This document shows, one piece after another, positions 63,605 through 64,000 of a stretch of DNA of 64,000 nt. Made by a program: the position numbers and the translations under genes. Numbering within the stretch: position 1 is the first letter of the stretch; every line of letters starts with the position of its first letter. The DNA is from Alphaproteobacteria bacterium (GTDB lineage: Bacteria > Pseudomonadota > Alphaproteobacteria > Sphingomonadales > Sphingomonadaceae). The notes beneath the pieces are model-generated. The model searched no databases. It saw nothing but the letters and a program-made list of their open reading frames with translations, and was not told the DNA's origin. Location: positions 1 to 64,000 of the forward strand of contig JAFAZW010000035.1 of NCBI GenBank assembly GCA_019239415.1, written 5' to 3'.

Positions 63605-64000
63605 GCGGGGCGGCCGCGGCGCTGCAGGCGGCGGCGCTGGCGCGAGTCGCGGGGCTTGCCGGCCTCTCCGGCGTGTACGAGGCGGCGCCGCTCCAGGCGG
63701 TCTATCCCCATGCGACCGTCGAGGCGGGGCCGGAGACCGACTGGGGCCACAAGAGCGGCGGCGGCGCCGAAGTGCGGCTGGCGGTGACGATCCGCGACGC
63801 CGGCGAGCGGCCGCGCCGGCTGCTCGCCCTGCTCGAGGCGGCGCGCACGGCTCTCGAGGCCGACCTCGCGCCGGAGGGGTGGCAATTGGTCACGCTGTCG
63901 TGGCTGCGCACCCATTGGGCGCGCGAAGGCAAGCCGCCGGTCGGCGCCGACACCGTCTGGGCGGGCGCGGTCGAGTTCCGCGCCCGGCTGCTCAGGGCCG
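63601..64000 (+). CDS. DUF3168 tail-terminator-like protein (g8), 3' truncated by window
   Basis: 133 residues are visible, with no stop before the window edge. It shows ALQAAALARVAGLAGLSGVY, YPHATVEAGPETDWGHKSGG, and VRLAVTIRDAGERPRRLLAL, the DUF3168 pattern of RcGTA g8, which caps the tail at the head interface. The cluster evidently continues with tail genes beyond the window. Confidence 0.85.
   Translation, partial: MSGAAAALQAAALARVAGLAGLSGVYEAAPLQAVYPHATVEAGPETDWGHKSGGGAEVRLAVTIRDAGERPRRLLALLEAARTALEADLAPEGWQLVTLSWLRTHWAREGKPPVGADTVWAGAVEFRARLLRA

Noticed and set aside
52938-64000. A complete integrated prophage rather than a GTA cluster
   Set aside because: No integrase, repressor, replication genes or attachment repeats in view. 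Gene order TerS-TerL-portal-g3.5-protease-capsid-adaptor-DUF3168 follows the Rhodobacter-type GTA. A remnant prophage cannot be fully excluded because the right end is cut.

Overview
The window is a GC-rich (about 70% by eye) chromosomal segment of an alphaproteobacterium, most likely a member of the Sphingomonadales. The case rests on four things: a CcrM-type GANTC methyltransferase, the split PntAA/PntAB/PntB transhydrogenase with a short aa3-oxidase subunit IV in front, a FolP with the long N-terminal extension of that group, and a Rhodobacter-type gene transfer agent (GTA) head cluster. There is no rRNA operon and one tRNA (Val, TAC). The organism assignment is inference from gene content.

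Layout. 0-5 kb: a peptide symporter (cut by the window edge) with two amidohydrolase genes, one intact and one lacking the metal ligands, and an NnrU-like membrane protein. 5-8.7 kb: an Nramp-like metal transporter with a changed metal motif, a dicarboxylate/amino-acid symporter, and an AT-rich frameshifted gene. 8.8-15.9 kb: housekeeping genes glmM, a DUF1272 gene, thiD, rnhB, ccrM (behind a dense cluster of its own GANTC sites), a structured intergenic RNA candidate, folP and an SDR. 16-17.3 kb: a strong promoter in front of a chain of tiny overlapping membrane-protein ORFs, followed by a decayed partial copy. 17.3-20.7 kb: palindromic repeats around an alpha/beta hydrolase, a secreted protein and a GNAT. 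20.7-22.7 kb: a flavin monooxygenase coupled to an ATP-grasp ligase. 22.8-30.8 kb: the whole histidine pathway. It comprises hisN (convergent) and the operon [TrpR-like regulator]-hisG-hisD-hisCB-hisH-hisA-hisF-hisIE, with HisC and HisB fused. 31-42.5 kb: a sigma-54 response regulator, the pnt operon interrupted by a broken HicAB module, a racemase, regulators and small enzymes. 42.6-44.7 kb: a Septu-like ATPase/HNH defence pair. 44.8-52.8 kb: a peptidase, small secreted proteins, a bactofilin, a CAP protein, two EF-hand proteins, a TMEM175-like channel, and about 1.4 kb with no recognisable gene. 52.9-64 kb: the GTA head cluster (TerS, TerL, portal, g3.5-like, protease, capsid, spike-base-like, adaptor, DUF3168), running off the window and interrupted by cargo genes.

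The most notable signal links two distant loci. The promoter region of the GTA cluster (two TAGGA-N4-TCCTA palindromes 38 bp apart, then a consensus -35/-10 with 17-bp spacing, then a conserved initially transcribed stretch) is reproduced with identical geometry 37 kb away in front of the tiny-ORF chain. The GTA transcript then meets a perfect intrinsic terminator before its first gene. Two more terminator-like hairpins lie inside the portal gene and before the spike-base gene, which suggests control by attenuation or antitermination.

At least six families of dispersed palindromic repeats fill intergenic gaps. Three have entered coding frames without breaking them: the leader of the second amidohydrolase, the C-terminus of HisD, and the middle of the GTA large terminase.
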